A stretch of DNA of 64,000 nucleotides. It comes from Mucilaginibacter sp. L3T2-6. Its GTDB lineage: Bacteria; Bacteroidota; Bacteroidia; Sphingobacteriales; Sphingobacteriaceae. Of this stretch, positions 63,433 through 64,000 are shown one piece after another. The stretch lies in the NCBI RefSeq assembly GCF_030519355.1, contig NZ_JAUMKC010000001.1, positions 62,001-126,000 on the forward strand, given 5' to 3'. Below the pieces are notes generated by a model. The model made no database searches and was not told where the DNA came from. It saw only the letters and a program-made list of their open reading frames with translations. The position numbers were made by a program, and so were the translations under genes. Numbering within the stretch: the first letter of the stretch is position 1; every line of letters begins with the position of its first letter.

Positions 63433-64000
63433 GGTTATATAAATTGATTCAACTATTTAACAACCGCCGGTTGAAAATGGTTTTCTTAGAAGGAAAATCA
63501 GGATAGACAAGCCCGGCAACACAGAATATTCGATGCTGCCGGGCTGCCATGTAAATCTTTTGAGAATATTTAGGCTATTATCCTTTTGCCACAGCTACAT
63601 GTTTCTTAAATCGATACCTTATATATACACCTGCAAAAGTCAGCAGCACAAAAACCCAGAGGTAGCGGGTAGGCGTTAATAGGCTTACATGGTTACTATT
63701 TAGAAAGGCTGTTTAACAACTTTACCATTAAGAAGTTTTGTATAGGCATTAGTCGCGTCGTCGGCAACGACTGGTTTTTCGAAATGTTGTGCGGTTAATA
63801 GTATTGCTTATTAAAAACACCATGTATTTCCGTACCCCGGTGTAAGTTTTTGATTAATAAGTTCTTAATAAAAGGCCGCCTTTACCCACCATATTTAGCC
63901 TTTTCCGGCGATTTTACGCATAATTATTACTTATTTAGAATTGATATAAATTAGATATTGGTGTCATTTATTTGTCACTGATACTGTAATAAATTTTACT
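63433..64000. other. Terminal gene-poor region with hairpin
   Basis: No complete gene is evident in 568 bp. A perfect 9-bp stem AGCCCGGCA (63510-63518) with TGCCGGGCT (63537-63545) lies upstream of the DUF3606 start. A 13-nt palindrome CAACCGCCGGTTG sits near 63463. A possible small-gene remnant lies at 63581-63812 (separate entry). The last 190 bp are AT-rich, with nothing else seen. Confidence 0.5.
63581..63812 (-). pseudogene. Possible remnant of a small single-helix membrane protein
   Basis: Two minus-strand frames read like one protein. The first has protein-like composition (TAQHFEKPVVADDATNAYTK) and ends KQPF-stop near 63700. The other, shifted by one base, runs LLTPTRYLWVFVLLTFAGVYIRYRFKKHV to a stop near 63581 and contains one membrane helix with a basic tail. 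Neither has an ATG. A frameshift at 63700 would join them. This could be chance. Confidence 0.25.

Overview
The window reads as chromosomal DNA of a gliding-type Bacteroidota, most likely family Sphingobacteriaceae (Mucilaginibacter/Pedobacter-like). The evidence is a gldK-gldL-gldM-gldN cluster, gldB and an sprE/porW-type lipoprotein, TAnnTTTG promoter boxes, an F-type ATP synthase operon without atpD and atpC, and Bacteroidota domain families (DUF4271, DUF4286, DUF3606). The genus is an inference. I saw no rRNA, tRNA, CRISPR array, insertion sequence or prophage.

Layout. 1-9.9 kb: an S9 peptidase-like lipoprotein cut by the left edge, with glycine where the catalytic serine should be; a TPR protein; a DUF4286-rfbC pair; a minus-strand run DUF983-DUF2461-OmpA lipoprotein; a small cysteine-containing membrane protein; two tandem JmjC/cupin-8 paralogues; and a fasciclin protein. 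10-21 kb: a DUF1801 protein, hemW, DUF4271-hemD, the type IX secretion core gldKLMN between two good terminators, and uvrC. 20.9-32.3 kb: sprE-pbp1A, diverging from atpZ-(membrane protein)-atpB-atpE-atpF-atpH-atpA-atpG. 32.4-44 kb: a small disordered protein, a frameshifted S12 serine hydrolase, HxlR-DinB, a polyprenyl synthase-TerC pair, a group II truncated haemoglobin, diadenylate cyclase, a sterol-desaturase-family enzyme and a large GAF/PAS histidine kinase. 44-49.5 kb: three GYF_2-RDD membrane proteins, a LiaF-like/PspC envelope-stress pair, an SDR enzyme and GtrA. 49.6-64 kb: mlaE-mlaF-type lipid transporter genes, an RlmI-like methyltransferase, an unclassified lipoprotein, a Gfo/Idh/MocA oxidoreductase, an FtsX-type permease, nadE diverging from gldB, a three-domain ligD with a DUF3606 gene, and a final stretch with only a possible gene remnant.

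How the genes work together. Six genes belong to type IX secretion and gliding: gldK, gldL, gldM, gldN, sprE and gldB. GldL and GldM form the proton-motive-force-driven motor. sprE shares a 68-bp divergent intergenic region with the proton-translocating ATP synthase operon and is followed after 5 bp by a class A penicillin-binding protein.

The main unexplained signal lies between the genes. At least nine gaps hold imperfect inverted repeats whose arms are built from a short stuttered word (for example AGTCCTGAGTC, ATGTGCGGAT or TTCGGATTT), with a different word at each site. They share an architecture but not a sequence. A separate, sequence-conserved REP-like family with the core GTCATTnnGAGG...GAAGCAA occurs three times. 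Several start codons sit only 3-5 nt after a TAnnTTTG-type box, which points to leaderless or nearly leaderless transcripts.
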